Shown: positions 11,480-22,726, counted from the stretch's first letter. The stretch: DNA of 64,000 nucleotides from Elgaria multicarinata webbii (GCF_023053635.1 NC_086185.1:11034501-11098500); one strand, 5' to 3'. A program made the numbers and translations. Notes: generated by a model not told the origin, from the sequence alone.

Positions 11480-11995
11480 TTACATTTTTATTCCGCCCAA
11501 TAGCCGAAGGTCTCTGGGCGGTTCACAAAAACTAAAACCATAATAAAACAACCAACAGGTTAAAAGCACAAATACAAAATACAGTATCAAAAGCACAACC
11601 AGGATAAAAACCACGCAGCAAAAATTGATATAAGATTAAAATACAGAGTTAAAACAGTAAAATTTAAATTTAAGTTAAAATGAAGTGTTAAAATACTGAG
11701 AGAATAAAAAGGTCTTCAGTTGGTGACAAAAGGAGTACAGTGTAGGCGCCAGGCAGACTTCTCTGGGGAGCTCATTCCACAGCCAGGATGCCACAGCAGA
11801 GAAGGCCCTCCTCCTAGTAGCCACCTGCCTCACTTCCTTTGGCAGGGGCTCATGGAGAAGGACCCCTGTGGATGATCTTAAGATCCGGGCAGGTACATAT
11901 GGGAAGAGGCGTTCCTTCAAATAACCTCGCCCCAAACCGTTTAGGGCTTTAAATGTCAATACCAGCACTTTGGTTGCTTTGGGTATGCCATCCAT
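11437..11995 (-). mobile_element. L2-clade LINE 3' part
   Basis: The TTTA run at 11440-11481 is the reverse of the element's A-rich tail. The 106-codon frame at 11675-11995 reads FKALNGLGRGYLKERLFPYV, then RRRAFSAVASWLWNELPREV, then FCHQLKTFLFSQ. That is the C-terminus of an L2-type ORF2. An A-rich 3' UTR with ATAAAAACCACGCAGC lies between. It is 5'-truncated. Confidence 0.85.
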
Positions 11996-12730
11996 TTAGG
12001 ATATTTTTCCTGAAGCTTTTTCTTTTGTTTTTGTACTTCTGCAATCCTCGGAGTTCCCCCAAACCTTCTGGTGTGTGGATGAGGCCATTTTGCCTACAAA
12101 GGACTAGCACTAAGAAAATGGATTTCATCCTTAATATATGTGATTCATACCAAGATCTTAGGAAGCCATTCCTCCAAAAGAGGGTCAAAATAAGGAAGTG
12201 ATGCACCAGAGATCAGGAGAAATTTGGGGGTGTCCCTGATAAATGGGGACAGACGGACCCTGTGCATCAAGAATCCATAATAATAATAATAATGATGATT
12301 CAAAGGGGAAACACGATCTTGCTGGCATCTTGCTTCCAGCCTGACATACGAGGTGATGATTATGGTGCAGTTCACTGTATGACATTTAACACAAGAAAAG
12401 ACGCCACTTCGCCCACTCCAAAGTGTCACATTTGCTACGAGGAGGACTTAATCAAAGGCGGCCCAATCCCGGGCATTTTGAACAAGGCCTTTTGAAGGCC
12501 AAAGGACTGGTTCTGCTTTAATATATACATCTGCATGAATATACATATACGAATCCCACTTAATTCAGTTCGGAAACTCCTCCAGCCTTGTTCCAGCATC
12601 AAGGTTTAAAAACAGCACGACCAAGGCTATGTTTGACTAGGAAGGCCTGGTAAATGTTCTTGGAGAGCACTATTATACTTAATTAAGATTTGTGGTTGAT
12701 TGTTTGATTGCACACACACGTACACACAGA
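11996..12730. other. Intergenic, no gene seen
   Basis: Contains an ATA microsatellite near 12275-12297 and otherwise unplaced sequence. Overlapping 60-94 codon frames on both strands show no domain. Confidence 0.45.
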
Positions 12731-13193
12731 GGGCACGTCTAGACGAGGGGGTTGGAGGAGTGTCATCTCACGATTTTATGATTGTGAGATTGTCCCCCTC
12801 GTCTACAAGCGGCGCGCGACATTCCAGGAGGAAAAGGACGTCGGGGCCGCCATTTTGTTTTGTTTTTCAATCAGAGAGGAGCGCTCCTGCGCAAATGTGA
12901 GTTTATTATTTTTTTTTTAAAAAAAAAACCCTCCCACTCCCCCCACCCCCCAGGTCCCGGGTCCTCGTGGTTACTCACAAGGAATTGGGACAAAACAGGA
13001 CGGAGGGACACATTTTCCGTGGTCTCGGGATGATCCCGAGACGATGGAAAAATTGGAATTTATTGGTAGGGCAATATCCCTGGCCAAGGGAGGGATCGTC
13101 CCTCCCTGCTCCCGGGATGCCCTGTGTGTCATGTGGACGTACAGGGATGATCCCGGGACGATCACCGGGTTATCGTCCTGTCTAGCCATGCCC
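12731..13193. mobile_element. CpG-rich inverted-repeat DNA element
   Basis: 463 bp bounded by GGGCACGTCTAGACGAG on the left and the inverse of GGGCATGGCTAGACAGGACG on the right, with AGA on both flanks as a possible 3-bp duplication. The interior is unusually rich in CpG, with GATGATCCCGAGACGATG and GGGATGATCCCGGGACG blocks, and has an A/T-run in the middle. No transposase frame is visible. The family is not identified; a 3-bp duplication would fit PIF/Harbinger-type mobilisation. Confidence 0.65.
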
Positions 13194-13781
13194 AGAGTGT
13201 CAGCAATATCTGTATATTTCTTTGAATGTGTTTTAGGCTGCAGTAGTATACATATTTACCTGGGAGTAGGCTGTCGTCTCCAGGAGTGGGTGAACTCACC
13301 TACATCCAACTCATCAGATGCTCACCCCATTGCCACCACCATCTGTACCTGCTGTTTGGGCCACGCCAGCTTCTTTTGCTGCTTGGCTCGGGCCGGCAGC
13401 CATCCGCCCTCGTTGCCATAATTGCACATTACCCCCACTATGTAAATGGCAGCTGTAAAGGCCCTATTTACACAAGGACACACTGTTCATGCCTTTACTT
13501 TTGTGTAAATGGGGGGGGATCTTTGTAAACTGCCCAGAGAGCTTCAGCTATGGGGCAGTACACAAATAACAACAACAACAACAACAAAACACACAATTTC
13601 TGGAGCCTCCATTGTGTGCAGATCCCTATCTGTTCTGCCTATAACCTGTGGTAACAGCAAAGACCACAGAGGAAGGAGAACAACTTTCATTCAATGCTTG
13701 AAAGTGATGGGAAACTTGTCCACGTGGCAGATGGATGATCCTTGCAAATATTAATGAAATCTAACATGATGGATTCCTCCC
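13194..13781. other. Intergenic, no gene seen
   Basis: Includes a CAA microsatellite near 13570-13587. No repeat family or exon is recognised. Confidence 0.45.
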
Positions 13782-14099
13782 GGGTGACCATATGAAAAGG
13801 AGGACAGGGCTCCTGTATCTTTAACAGTTGCATAGAAAAGGAAATTTCAGCAGGGGTCATTTGTATGCATGCTGCACCTGGTGAAATCCCCTCTTCATCA
13901 CAACAGTTAAAGCTGCAGGAGCTTTACTAGAGTGACCAGATTTAAAAGAGGGTAGGGCACCTGCAGCTTTAACTGTTGTGATGAAGAGGAGATTTCACCA
14001 GGTTCTCCATATATACAAATGACACCTGCTGAAATTCCCTTTTCAATACAACTGTTAAAGATACAGGAGCCCTGTCCTCCTTTTCATAGGGTTACCCTA
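13782..14099. mobile_element. Nested-palindrome DNA element, copy 2
   Basis: Shares the layout of the element at 10124: GGGTGACCATATGAAAAGG on the left, CCTTTTCATAGGGTTACCCTA on the right, and a central ACTAGAGTGACCAGAT block. The four alternating units are present with scattered substitutions. The outermost left TA is lost and no clear target duplication is seen. Confidence 0.8.
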
Positions 14100-14169
14100 G
14101 CTGAACTCCCTACCCTCCCACTCACTGGAAAGAGAGTTTCCTTTATGGAGCTGTCAAGACCAAGTTCGT

Positions 14170-14410
14170 TTGACAGGTGGAGAGTCAGTAAGCAAGTAGG
14201 TAGGGGTATCTACTTCACCACCTTCTGCCCGTCATTGTTGTCTGGGCCAAAGTAAAAGGCAGGTGAACAAGCAGGTTGCAAGAGTGAAGACGGAGCTCAA
14301 GTCCAGGGGCTCTTATCAGTGGGCCCCTGATAAGAGGACCCACAGCAGTGCCCCCCTGCTGTGAGTCCTCAACAGGTGCCCAACCATGCCTAACCTTGAC
14401 ACCAGCCCTG
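14170..14410 (-). mobile_element. hAT-like element (CAGGGCTGGT family), partial
   Basis: Matches 5235-5632 and 34550-35115, including AACAAGCAGGTTGCAAG, GTGGGCCC and the terminal CCAGCCCTG. A local inverted repeat (GGGGCTCTTATCAGTGGGCC against CCTGATAAGAGGACCC) lies inside it. No coding content. Confidence 0.5.
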
Positions 14411-14422
14411 TACACACAGAAT

Positions 14423-14573
14423 GGGCCTGTTCAGACAAAACGCTAAGCCATGATTAAGCCACTAACCGTTTTGCAGGAAATGGTTAGTGAGCGTGAGCTA
14501 TGTAGCCACCATGGTTAGGAATGGTTCGCACAACACGCTAAGCCATCACGTTGAGCTCAAAGCGAACAGGCTC
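14423..14573. mobile_element. Palindromic MITE, GTTCAGACAA/AACACGCTAA family
   Basis: Begins GGGCCTGTTCAGACAAAACG and ends CAACACGCTAAGCC...GAACAGGCTC, with ACCATGGTTAGG inside. It is related by core words to 29990-30180, 31241-31364 and 61036-61444. It is a non-coding hairpin element. Confidence 0.6.
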
Positions 14574-14639
14574 ACAGTTGTACTGACACACGGCAACTGT
14601 TCAGCCCTCGTGCAGCTCATAGTGCCAGGGTAACTAAAA

Positions 14640-14760
14640 GGACCCTTCACTACTATGGCACTCTGGAAACCTGAAGGCATAACATGTTAGTCTTCCATTC
14701 AAACAAAAGGGGTTTCAGATATTTCAAACAGTGATTCTGTTTGAAATATCTCAGCCATCT
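14640..14760 (+). repeat. Fragment of repeat X (third copy)
   Basis: ATGGCACTCTGG...GGCATAACATGTTAGTC and the following CTTCCATTC match the end of the repeat at 17530-18115 (reverse strand). This shows that repeat X is a dispersed family and not a host gene pair. Confidence 0.55.
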
Positions 14761-14899
14761 CAGACTAGGCCTTGCTCTCTAGAGGTCAAGATGGAGATCA
14801 CTGACTCTTTGACAGACAGATACAGGGAGTCTGTGAACCACTAACTCTCTTCCCTGCCTAGCTGAATTCTTAGCCCTTGGTCTGCTCTTCTGCCTTCTG

Positions 14900-15172
14900 T
14901 AGGGTGACTATATGAAAAGGAAGGACAGGGCTTCTGTAAAAATTGTAGAGGAAAAGGAATTTCAGCAGGTGTCATTTGTATGCATGGAGTACCTGATGGA
15001 ATTCCCTTGTCATCAAACAGTTCAACCTGCAGGAGCTCTGCCCTCTTTTGTATCTGGTCACTCTAGTATAGCTCCTGCAGCTTTCACTGTTGAGATAAAA
15101 AGGGAAATTCCCTTTTCTCTAAAACTGTTGAAGATACAGGAGCCCTGGCCTCCTTTCCATATGGTCACCCTA
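14900..15172. mobile_element. Nested-palindrome DNA element, copy 3
   Basis: 273 bp from TAGGGTGACTATATG to CATATGGTCACCCTA. It is flanked by CCTTCTG on both sides (14893-14899 and 15173-15179), an exact 7-bp duplication. One of the four internal units is shortened. Confidence 0.8.
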
Positions 15173-15479
15173 CCTTCTGCTATGACACCGTTTTTCATCA
15201 CCATATCCCACTTTGAATATTTTCCTTGAGCCCACCTCACAAATCCCAGGTTACCATGGGAACAGCAATAAACAGGTTTACATCATTGCAAGTGTGTGGC
15301 CTATTCCTTACCGGACTTTGGGACGGTAAGGATTGCAGATGTGTGACTCAGCATTAGGGAAACTTTCCAGAGTCGTGGCCTTTTCACTATCATGGGAGGT
15401 AAGATTTTTTTTCTTAGATGTGGAAGATGGAATGAGGAATAATGTAAGAAAGAATTTCTGTCTGTTGGTTTTATAAACT

Positions 15480-16075
15480 TTTTTAGATATAAGTGATCAG
15501 AATAGCAGTAAACCCACGTATCCGAAAAGGCAGTCTCATTTCTATCTTGATGAGAGGAAAATTTGATGTTGCTATAGTATTGATCCAGGTTAAAAAGTCA
15601 ATGAAACTATGTGGATTTGCAAAAATTAAAAAAATATTGTCTATGTATCGTTTATAGAATAGTATTTCCTTATAGAAGGGGTTTTGAGCCGGATGAGAGA
15701 TAAAATCCTTTTCCAGCTGTGCCATGATGAAATTGGCCGCACTAGGGGCAAAAGGGCTTCCCATGGCAACGCCTCGAATCTACAGGAATTGTTTTTCATC
15801 AAACCTAAAATAGTTTTTTTCTAATATGATCTCAGTAAGTTCTAATAGGACATAGGTAGGTGGAGAAAGATTATCCCGTTTCTTGAGATACCATTCAACA
15901 GCATTGCGTGCCTCAATATGGGGGATAGCATCGAGGGAATGGACGTCCAAAATTGCCGTAATGGCATCGGGCGGAATATATTTCCCCTCTATTTTATAGA
16001 TGAAATCAAAGTTTTCTTTTAAATATGAAAGCATTTGTGCCACGAAGGGGTGCAAGAAATGGTCAGCGTATTGGG
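15480..16075 (-). mobile_element. Penelope-like element RT fragment
   Basis: Two adjoining frames on the reverse strand read as a Penelope-type reverse transcriptase. One carries ILDVHSLDAIPHIEARNAV, SPPTYVLLELTEIILEKNYF and RFDEKQFL; the next carries MGSPFAPSAANFIMAQLEKD and LFYKRYIDNIFLIF (the YIDN catalytic block). The GIY-YIG part is absent, so it is a decayed internal fragment. Confidence 0.82.
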
Positions 16076-16080
16076 ATAAG

Positions 16081-16337
16081 CAGGGCCGGTGCTACCATTA
16101 GGCCCACTAGGCAGCCGCCTAGGGCGCAGACCTCAGAGGGGCGCCGTACTGCCCTTTAAGGGTCACCGGTTTATACCAATTAGCTGTTTTAAGAAAAAAC
16201 AGAATAAGTTCAAGTTTTGTGCTTTTTATTTTTTCTACAAAACATCTGTTCTTAAAAATCAAAGTTGGCCATTTGCGGGGGGGGAGTGCAAGTAGCTCCC
16301 CTTGCCTAGGGCGCAAAGTAGTCTGGCACCGGCTATA
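16081..16337. mobile_element. hAT-type MITE (CAGGGCCGGTGC)
   Basis: Starts CAGGGCCGGTGCTACCATTA, has GCCTAGGGCGCA near both ends, and finishes TCTGGCACCGGC. These are hAT-style inverted ends. The interior is AT-rich and non-coding. The last bases of the right end are worn and no target duplication is evident. A larger relative with a perfect duplication is at 44159. Confidence 0.75.
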
Positions 16338-16344
16338 GATTGTA

Positions 16345-16995
16345 TGTATAGTGTAGGATGAATTGCACAGAGAACACTTCCATAAACTGATGTGTCTTCT
16401 TCCCAACAGAATCCAGAGAGGATTTCAGACTGCCCCGGATCCCTCAGGAGAGGGGAATGACCTCTGCCAAGGAAACACCTCTGCCAAGCCCACGGCGTGA
16501 TGAGTGGAGCCGTAAAACCACTCTGTTTCAAGCAAAACCATGGCCAACGTATCAGCCGATGAAAGTGCCATCCAGATTGCCGAAGTTGGTGGAGGCCTCC
16601 TTGCCGAGGCCCGAAAGAAATACCAACTTATTCCTCAGGGCAATGCCAGTAGAGGAGCCTGTGCCGCCGCCAACAATGGTACGGAAGCCGGTGCCGCCTC
16701 GTGTGCGGACCCCAGATATTACCACCTTGTGGATCAACCCACAATACGTGACTACCCTGGAGCCGATGACACCCCCAACACAGAGCCGAGGAGCAACTTC
16801 GCCAAAGAAGCCACACCGGGCATCTCTCCAAAAGTCAATGGCGACCTGCATTGAAAAGGCCGCTCCGGCAAAAGTGAGAGAAATGCCTTGGCAAAAGACC
16901 GATGGACCCAACCCACCACCTTCGAATTCATCCAGGCCAACGCGGCTTTACTATCCAAAGCCGCCGCACAGGTCAGTGAAGAGACTACGACATTT
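16345..16995 (+). repeat. Repeat X, plus-strand copy
   Basis: Homologous to the inverse of 17530-18115. Shared landmarks are AACTGATGTGTCTTCTTCCCA, CCGGATCCCTCAGGAGAG and GAAGCCGGTGCC. Two overlapping frames are open in this copy: a proline-rich one (16457-16999, with MPVEEPVPPPTMV) and an alanine-rich one (16540-16854, with NASRGACAAANNGTEAG). Which frame, if either, was ever protein is not decided. I do not recognise the family. Confidence 0.6.
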
Positions 16996-17059
16996 GTAAG
17001 GATTCGCCAGGATTCCTATTGATAAATCAGGGTTAAGGGGAAGGGGTTGTTGCAAACCA

Positions 17060-17530
17060 TTTTGCCCATTTTGCTCATACCTTTACATTTGCTTTCAAAA
17101 ACGGGTTTTTAATTGTTTGTACATGTTTTTTCAGTGTTGGAAGAAAGGGGATCGCCCTGATCATAGGGATGCAGGGGGCGCTTTCAATTGACACCCACGG
17201 GATTGCGGTCTTGTTCCTAATTATTTTGAGTAGTTGCCTCAATTGAAAGGCATCATGGTACAGCCTAAGATTTGGGACACCCAACCCCCCTAGGTTAGTT
17301 GGCCGGAAGAGAGTCGCTTGATTGACACGGATGCGCTTGCCCCCTCCACTGAACGTGGCTAGAGCTTGTTGCCAACGTTTGAACTCATTTCCAGGAATCT
17401 CTACTGGCAAGGTATGAAACAGAGAAGACGGTTTAGGCAACAAAGTCCATTTCAGGGCCGTATTCCTCCTTAGTCAAGATAATTTAAGTTTCTTCCACAG
17501 AATCACTTGAAAACCCTTTTGTCTGAATGG
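17060..17530 (-). mobile_element. L1 LINE ORF2 C-terminal fragment
   Basis: The reverse frame at 17075-17443 reads FKRWQQALATFSGGGKRIRV followed by FRPTNLGGLGVPNLRLYHDA. This matches the L1 ORF2 block normally written GKKPRI...LGLPNLKLYY. It is a short piece, continuous on its 5' side with the minus-strand copy of repeat X. Confidence 0.75.
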
Positions 17531-18115
17531 AAGACTAACATGTTATGCCTTCATTTTTCCAGAGTGCCATAGGATTGATTATATGCAGCTTGGGTCCATC
17601 GGTCAGCCCTGGCTTTGCCACGGCCTTTTCCATGCAGGCCGCCATCGATGTCGGGAGAGATGTCAGGCGTGGCTTCGGCGGCGAAGTTGTCACTAGGCTC
17701 TGCAGACGGGGAGGCACCGGCTTCGGGGTAGACGTGTGGGGTGGCTCTGGCCACCTGGTGATATCTGGGCTCCGCACAGGAGGCGGCAACTGCTTCTGTA
17801 CCGTTGTTGGAGGCGGCACAGGCTTCTCTACTGGCATTTGCCAAGGGCCCTGGACTGGCTTCGGCCAAGGGGCCCTTCTTTCAACCACGGGCCTTGGAAG
17901 AAGGCCTCCACCACCTTCGGCAGGCTGGTCGGCACTTGTTTCGGCTGAGGAGTTGGCATGGCAGCTAGACGGTTCGCGACGTGGGCTAGGCAGAGGTCTT
18001 GTTTCAGTATGTACACTCCACTCTCCTGAGGGATCCGGGACATTCTCCAATCCTCTCTGGGTTCTGCTGGGAAGAAGACACATCAGTTGATGTCAGCATT
18101 GCATTCCCAACGTAG
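17530..18115 (-). repeat. Repeat X, minus-strand copy
   Basis: Inverted relative of 16345-16995. The proline-rich frame at 17535-18083 (MPVEKPVPPPTTVQKQ, RSPDITRWPEPP) and the alanine-rich frame at 17551-17868 (NASREACAASNNGTEAVA, SDNFAAEATPDISPDI) match the two plus-copy frames residue by residue over long stretches. Downstream it runs directly into the L1 fragment. It may be a 5' or ORF1-like part of a LINE, but this is only a guess. Confidence 0.6.
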
Positions 18116-18439
18116 TTTTTATATGTTTATGTTTTTATGTTTTTTGTTCATTACACTGAAATCTGTTGATTTAAAACTTCTATAAATACTAATAAATCAA
18201 TATATATTTTTGAGCTGGTTGTCTCTGCTGGATCTTCTGTTCGGTAATACCCCTCCCCCTGCAAGAAAGGTGATAGCCCACTTGCTGCCGCAGGTGAATG
18301 TGTTGGAAATCCCCTAATACTGGGCCAAACCACTGGGCCTCTCTGTCTTAGTATTGCCTGTGTTCCTTTGAAGTGGTTAACACTCCTGCTGAGAGGAAGT
18401 TTCTAATTTATTTAAGAACTTGTCGGCTGCCAATACACA

Positions 18440-19280
18440 CAGAGCTTTCTGAACTTGGCTAAAACTTTTTAAAAATCACTAAAAATCAGCGGATGGACTT
18501 ATATGCTTCAAAATTGCCATGCATCAAGCCCTTATAAAGACCTACCATATTTAGAGGCTATCATGGTGCCTAGTTACATGGCTTTACCTTTAAAAATGAC
18601 AGAGATGAATGCATTTTTGTAAAAGGAGAATGGTAAAACTTTTTTAAAAACTACTAAAAATCAGCGGATGAACCTATTTGCTTCAAAATTGCCATGCATC
18701 TAGGCCTACTTAGGTTCTATCATGCTGCAATATTGCAGGTGTGTATCTTGAAAAATGATAGCGTATTTTTAAAGAATAATTTTAAAAACTCAAACTTTTT
18801 TTAAAAAAACTAAAAAGTAGCAGATGAAGCCATGTGCTTCAAAATTGCCATTCGTAAGGATATATTTAGAAGCTATCCGGTTGCCAAGTTATGTGTGTTT
18901 ACCTTAAAAAATGATGGTGATCAATGCATTTTTGTAAATGGGGGGATGGTTTGAGGGTAAAATCTTAAAAATAATTCTAAAAGTCAGTGGATGAACATAT
19001 GTGCTTCAATATTGCCCTGCATCAAGCCCCGATTAGGTTCTATCACAATGCAAAGTTACATGTGTGTTTCTTGAAAAATGAGGAAATTATAGCACTTTGA
19101 AGTGACTGGAACTCACATTTTAAAAAATTCATTGCAAGAAAACTGATGGACATATCTGTCTAAAATTGGAAATGCTTAAGCATCTCCAAGGTATCTGTAA
19201 GCTCACCAAATTTCATTTTTATATCATTAAAAATAAAAAAGTTATAGACATTTCTTTAGGCCAATGTAATCCTATGGCAA
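18440..19280. repeat. Decayed tandem array, about 160-bp units
   Basis: Four clear units and one weaker unit start near 18479, 18653, 18810, 18970 and 19128. Each carries CTAAAAATCAGCGGATG, TGCTTCAAAATTGCCATGC, TTAGGTTCTATCATG and a GAAAAATGATG stretch followed by a T/A-run. Units differ by many substitutions, so the array is old. No coding frame runs through it. Confidence 0.75.
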
Positions 19281-19504
19281 ACCTCCCTTGACAGGAGGGG
19301 GTTGCACTTGCTGGAGAAAGGGGAGCAGAGGTGAAGAAAAGCAGATGGAGCGCTTCGTCTTCTTTTGTGTTCACTAAACTCTATTGAACTTACTTCTGAG
19401 TAGGATTCGGCTGCACTGCCTAGTCATTCACACAAAATGAACCAGAATTAACCTGAACTTCACACTGACTATCCCTTTAATAGTGCTAGCATATTAGATG
19501 TCTG

Positions 19505-19729
19505 ACTTGTGGTTTGTGGTGTAGTGGCTAGAGTGTCGGACTGAGAGTCGGAAGATCTGGGTTCTAGTCTACACTCAGCCATGGAAGCTCACTGGGTGTT
19601 TTGGGGCCAGTCACAGACTCTCAGCCCATCCTACCTCGCAGGCTTGTTGTTGTGAGGATAAAATGGAGAGGAGGATTATGTACACTGCTTTGGGTTCCTT
19701 AGAGGGAAAATGGTGGGATATAAATGAAA

Positions 19730-19772
<43 letters not shown>

Positions 19773-19793
19773 AATAAAATAAAACCTAACTCT
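19505..19793 (+). mobile_element. MIR/CORE-like SINE with TAAA tail
   Basis: The tRNA-like head carries A-box-like GTGTAGTGGCTAGAG and B-box-like GGGTTCTAGTC. Then comes GGGGCCAGTCACAGACTCTC, then GTTGTTGTGAGGATAAAATG, and the body ends in an AAAT/AATA repeat at 19725-19793. Full length, and the best-preserved SINE in the window along with 38281. Confidence 0.85.
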
Positions 19794-21164
19794 TGTAACT
19801 TGTAGTCAGATGTTTTGATAGTGGTAGTAACAGAGTTTGGTAGAAACTCAACACTGAGGCCTTATGGTGGGTGCTTCTCACCAGTTCTCCCACTATTGTA
19901 CAGATGAAAATCTGCAAAAGGCTATGCCTGGAGCAAGACCTTTAATAGAAATTGTGAAAATCTAGTTTATATTACATCTCAAGTGTTACGATGTTTTAAA
20001 GAGAGACGCTCTTTCTTGCTCACTATTAAATCACATTGAATGGGCCTGAGAAAAGATTGCTGCAGTGACCCAATCCTTCTTCCTCTTTTCTTTCTCCACC
20101 CTTGTCTGGGAATAAGTCCTATTAATCTCAGTGAGGCTCGCTTTTGGTTAGGGCACAATCCTTTGCATGCTGTCTGTGCAGTGCTGGGAGTTGTAGGACA
20201 TTTCTTTCCTTACTGTCAGTTCCCCATTTTCTGTTTAGTCTAGCAGTTGTGTACCAGGTCCTAACCCCAGTGCTCTTTAGCCTTTGTTTTTTCTAATCCA
20301 GGACCTGTTTTCTTTAGAAAAACGGGAAATTATAGATTTTCTTTTGCATTGATCTGGTATGAGGACAGCAAAAAGAACCTCCCCAAAGACATTTTTACAG
20401 CAACTAAAAATTCATGTTAATTTCAGATACATTGAATGGCTCACTTTATTTCAGTGGTTTTAACATTAACCTGTTTTGTAGAACACGTTTGTCTTAATTG
20501 TGAGCTGTAAAATCAGACATGTGACGAAGGCCACGCCCCCTTGGGGCCGGTCATATCAGGATGGGCCTGCCTTGGGGGCTGAGCAGGTTGGGTTGGGCAC
20601 GTCTCCTTGAGCCCTGTTGTCCTCCTTTTTGGGTTCCAAAATATGGTCACGCTACTCATAACAAAGCAACTTCAAATAGCTGCAAAATGCGCTTCTGTTA
20701 TTCCAGGCAATCTGAGTCTCAACCTGAACAGGACGTCGTTGTAGGTCTTTTTCGTGAGGGCAGCCAATGGCCGGCCTGAGTTGGTGGAGTCTTTGGCCGC
20801 AGCCAATGGAATGCTTCATGTTGTAGTACAAGTGGCTCACCACATGGGGGCAGCAGCTCCCAAATTCCTGGTTCTAGCTGGGGCAGCTCCTACCACTGAG
20901 TCAACCAATCTGAAGCAAAGGGGGTGGAGCCTAAGGCTCTTATGTTGATTAAGCCTTTCATCCTCAGCGGTGCTTGTCAGTCTGTTTAGACTGTACTTAC
21001 TAGCCAGGACACCGGAAGGAAAGACTAGGTTTGCATCTAACGAAGATGTTAGGCAGAATTCAGCTACCCTGTATGTTTCCAGAAGAGAAGCCTTGTTTGG
21101 CTGTTGTAAGAAAAACAGCCAAGAGTCCTGTTGTACCTTGAAGACAAGCGTCCCGGCTGTTGTT
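19794..21164. other. Intergenic with a CCAAT-containing GC-rich part
   Basis: Mostly unplaced. At 20590-20655 a short end (TTCCAAAATATGGTCACGCTA) resembles the terminus of the TAGGGTGACC palindromic elements. At 20760-21000 there are two CCAATGG words and locally higher GC content; this could be an LTR or a decayed promoter, and I cannot choose. Confidence 0.4.
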
Positions 21165-21360
21165 GCCTTCCCTCATAGGGGAGATGCTCCAGCCCCTTGG
21201 TTATTTTAGTTGCCTTTTTCTGCAACTTTTCCAGCTCTATAATATCCATTTTTTTAGTATGGTGACCAGAGCTTTACAAAGTGGGGTCACACCATAGATT
21301 TGTATGAAGGCAGCATGATACTGGCAGTTTTATTCTCAACTCTCAATTGAATGGGTAATT
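21165..21360 (-). mobile_element. CR1/L2-like LINE fragment
   Basis: On the reverse strand the text encodes ELEKLQKKATKITKGLEHLP and LPYEGR. It is preceded by a stretch equivalent to the ACTTTGTAAAGCTCTGGTCACC block that codes for the conserved region before it. It belongs to the same LINE lineage as 52365. Confidence 0.65.
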
Positions 21361-22726
21361 ATGTCTAGGATTGACCATCGTCAGGAAATTCAGCAAAGCA
21401 AATCAGGCCAGCTTGCAGCAAAACAAGCCAAAGTTTGAGCTGATGAAAGCTAGAAGAGCTCTGTCTGCCCGCCCACCCCACCCACCAGAAGGATTCCTCC
21501 AACATCCCTAGTTAAGGTGTATTGGCTTTACAAAAGACCCCCTCTTGGGGGAAATGACACGTGTTAGCACTAGGGCTGTGTGTACCACCTCAAGCTGAAG
21601 CTGCAAATCCAAGTCAAATCAGGCCAATTCTCTCCCTCCCCCGTTCCTCTACCTCCCCTGTCACCACCCACCATGCCCTTTAGAGGTCTGAATAAAACCC
21701 TGATCTGATTCACTGCCCCACTGACATCGAAGCTTCCAGCCTCCACTGTTGAAATACCTCTCCTAAGAGTGGAAATCACCTTGCTTACCAGGGGCTTTGT
21801 GCTTCCTGCTTTATGGGCACAATTGTTATGGGCTGCATTGCACAGGTGGAGAGGGACAACCACATGGTTTGAACTGAATACTTCCCCTGTAGGCGTTCTC
21901 CATTCACTTCCATTGAGACAGCACCATCTAGTGGCAGAGGATCCCACTTTTCCCCAGTTATTGCCACATTTAAAGTGGTTCTTTTAACAGCAGGATTTCA
22001 AGGGGATAGCTCAAGAGTTGTTGACAACATTGTGTAATGGACCCCCAAACTTCTGGGAGCGAACAATCACAAGTGTGCAATAAATCGCTCGTTTAAAGGA
22101 GCCCTAAAGCTTTAGTTACTGGCAGTAAGAGCTTTGAGCAAAGATTTACAAGCATTTTTGAAATGTTGGCTCCGCCCCCTTTTGCTTTTTGCCCTGCCCC
22201 TTTTGCCTTTGTCTCCACCCACCACTGGGATGCAGACCCGGAGAACACCTCTGAGATGGAATTCCACCCGCCAACTGAAAGTGCTTCAACACCCCTTGCT
22301 TTAGGTCATATAGATTTCTTTACATCCTTTTAGGTAAAAGAGCGGGTGATTTCTTTCCTTCTTTTTCAGTGAAGGAAATATTCAGGGAAGTGGGCTGAAA
22401 TATTCTGAAATATTACTCCGTGGCTCTGGCTTTGGGTGAGCTGTGCTCATAGACATATAATTTGTGGTAACCAATTGCACCCTGAATCTGAATAACTGCA
22501 AAAGGAAAGCGAACATTCTCCACCCCGAGTGCAAAATGAAGTTCTAGTCCAATAACACAGTCTGTTAAACAAATGAAATTGATTTTCCACATTGCCCTGG
22601 TAGCACATCAACACTACTCCCCTCTGTAATTTTTTTGGGGAGTAAAAACTTATTTTTATTCTGTAGTACAACCATAAGAGCTTCTCCCAAATTAATTTGA
22701 AAATAACTGGCTGGATTCAATAAAAT
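21361..22726. other. Intergenic, no gene seen
   Basis: Holds words such as CAACATCCCTAG near 21500 and CACTAGGGCTGTGTG near 21570, typical of MITE ends, but no element could be closed. No coding exon is supported. Confidence 0.4.

Noticed and set aside
16552-16911. Reverse-strand frames over repeat X as the true protein
   Set aside because: The two plus-sense frames are matched in the second copy over longer stretches; the reverse frames look like their shadows, although I cannot exclude them.
18440-19280. CRISPR-like array
   Set aside because: The units are long, diverged and contiguous without spacers, in a vertebrate genome.
19505-19600. tRNA gene
   Set aside because: The A- and B-box-like words belong to a SINE head; there is no cloverleaf and a SINE body follows.
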